Below, piece after piece: positions 63,522 through 64,000 of a stretch of 64,000 nt of DNA. The position numbers and the translations under genes are program-made. The notes beneath the pieces were generated by a model. It was not told the DNA's origin. It saw only the letters and a list, made by a program, of their open reading frames with translations, and searched no databases. This stretch comes from Nitzschia sp. pyKryTriq1 (taxonomy: Eukaryota; Bacillariophyta; Bacillariophyceae; Bacillariales; Bacillariaceae): NCBI GenBank assembly GCA_956465555.1, contig OY101124.1, forward strand, positions 1,364,001 to 1,428,000, written 5' to 3'. Each line of letters starts with the position of its first letter. Position 1 is the stretch's first letter.

Positions 63522-64000
63522 ATGAGCCTCTCCCATCGTCGCCTAGCCGAACATCGCCGAGCGATGCGCCGCCACCAACACCACTTCTCCTTCGCAGACA
63601 TGGTGGTGGTCGATCCGGACACGATCAATGAACAAGCCGCCGAGGTGGCGACGCGGCTAGAGTTTATCCTGGCGACTGGCGCCAACGCCGAGAACGAACT
63701 AGAGTGGTTCGAGAATAATAATTATCATCATCGGCGATCATCGCAGCAGCAGCATCAACAACAGCACCCCAATAGTAACAAGCTGCGCTACAGCTACGGG
63801 CACAGCTTTAGTGACTGGGTCCGCCGAGAACAAATGGAATACCAGCGTCATCTAGGCGCGACTCACTGGAATTTAGGACGAAACTCGGTTTATCTGCATC
63901 GCTACGGGCCTCCTCAAGCGGAATTGATGCTGCTGAAACGCGTCCGGGCGTGTATTGGCTGGGCGATCCACGGACTGATCTTTGAGTTCCTGGATGGGAC
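63522..64000 (+). CDS. 3'-partial gene at the window edge, unknown
   Basis: ATG 63522 (CTCAATCATGAGC) opens a frame that stays open to the right edge, 159 codons with 2 bases left over. The start reads MSLSHRRLAEHRRAMRRHQH, basic and His/Arg-rich, then an acidic helix (TINEQAAEVATRLEFILATG), a His/Gln-rich loop, and SFSDWVRREQMEYQRHLGAT, WNLGRNSVYLHRYGPP. The last visible part, VRACIGWAIHGLIFEFLDGT, looks like the start of a beta-rich domain; W-x-I-x-G-L-x-F-x-F-x-D-G-T resembles jacalin-type lectin strands. The assignment needs the missing 3' part. Codon use and good frame length support a real gene. Confidence 0.65.
   Translation, partial: MSLSHRRLAEHRRAMRRHQHHFSFADMVVVDPDTINEQAAEVATRLEFILATGANAENELEWFENNNYHHRRSSQQQHQQQHPNSNKLRYSYGHSFSDWVRREQMEYQRHLGATHWNLGRNSVYLHRYGPPQAELMLLKRVRACIGWAIHGLIFEFLDG

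Overview
This is nuclear DNA from a eukaryote, most likely a pennate diatom. The clues are a DUF6824 protein (a family expanded in diatoms), a fragment resembling the integrase of diatom CoDi-type Ty1/copia elements, short GT-AG introns (79 to 193 bp) in about a third of the genes, closely packed genes on both strands, and many Ser/Asn/Gln/Asp homopolymer runs in otherwise conserved proteins. The species cannot be read from the sequence. All functions below were inferred from motifs recalled by eye; no database search was run.

Region 1 (1-7124) holds the 3' part of a probable secreted-protein gene and a recent tandem duplication of about 2.2 kb (1229-3396 and 4946-7124, roughly 99% identical). 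Each copy carries a complete 501-aa gene with a TIR/HET-like domain and a predicted N-myristoylation start. The copies are separated by about 1.5 kb of foreign-looking, probably retroelement-derived DNA. Region 2 (7.1-16.5 kb) has a small membrane protein, a LarE/PP-loop enzyme with a possible organelle presequence, a Gfo/Idh/MocA oxidoreductase and three low-complexity or small proteins. Region 3 (16.7-26.2 kb) has a DHX29-type DEAH helicase (one intron), a deleted DNA-transposon derivative with inverted repeats, a DUF6824 gene, a tRNA 2-selenouridine synthase (SelU/MnmH) homologue and tRNA-Glu(UUC).

Region 4 (26.3-36 kb) has a prolyl-4-hydroxylase-like protein that appears to carry a VHL-like beta domain, a type I membrane protein with four Tudor-like repeats whose two introns fall at matching repeat positions, a Cys/His-rich nuclear-type protein, a membrane-anchored histidine phosphatase, and then about 2.4 kb of low-complexity non-coding sequence. 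Region 5 (36-50.1 kb) has a 2,144-aa Sec7 ARF-GEF (BIG type), a Lin0512-family protein, a hypothetical protein, a TCAIM-like (DUF4460/DUF4461) protein, a CaaX-terminated protein with repeated GGMAAMIAAAA motifs, and a PARP-type zinc finger plus HRDC protein. Region 6 (50.4-53.0 kb) is an inverted-repeat-bounded element with arrays of short AATCCGC-like motifs around a copia-type integrase fossil. Region 7 (53.3-64 kb) has agmatine deiminase, an SLC43-like MFS transporter, a 1,843-aa disordered protein and the start of a gene running off the window.

Genes are independent single units, as expected in a eukaryote. Divergent and convergent pairs with 100-600 bp spacers are common. Intergenic spacers repeatedly carry palindromic GTAC-core tracts (GTACCGGTAC, GTACTGTAC, ACTAGT). 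The most unusual items are the VHL-like/prolyl-hydroxylase combination, the repeat-matched introns, the eukaryotic SelU and LarE genes, and the inverted-repeat element.
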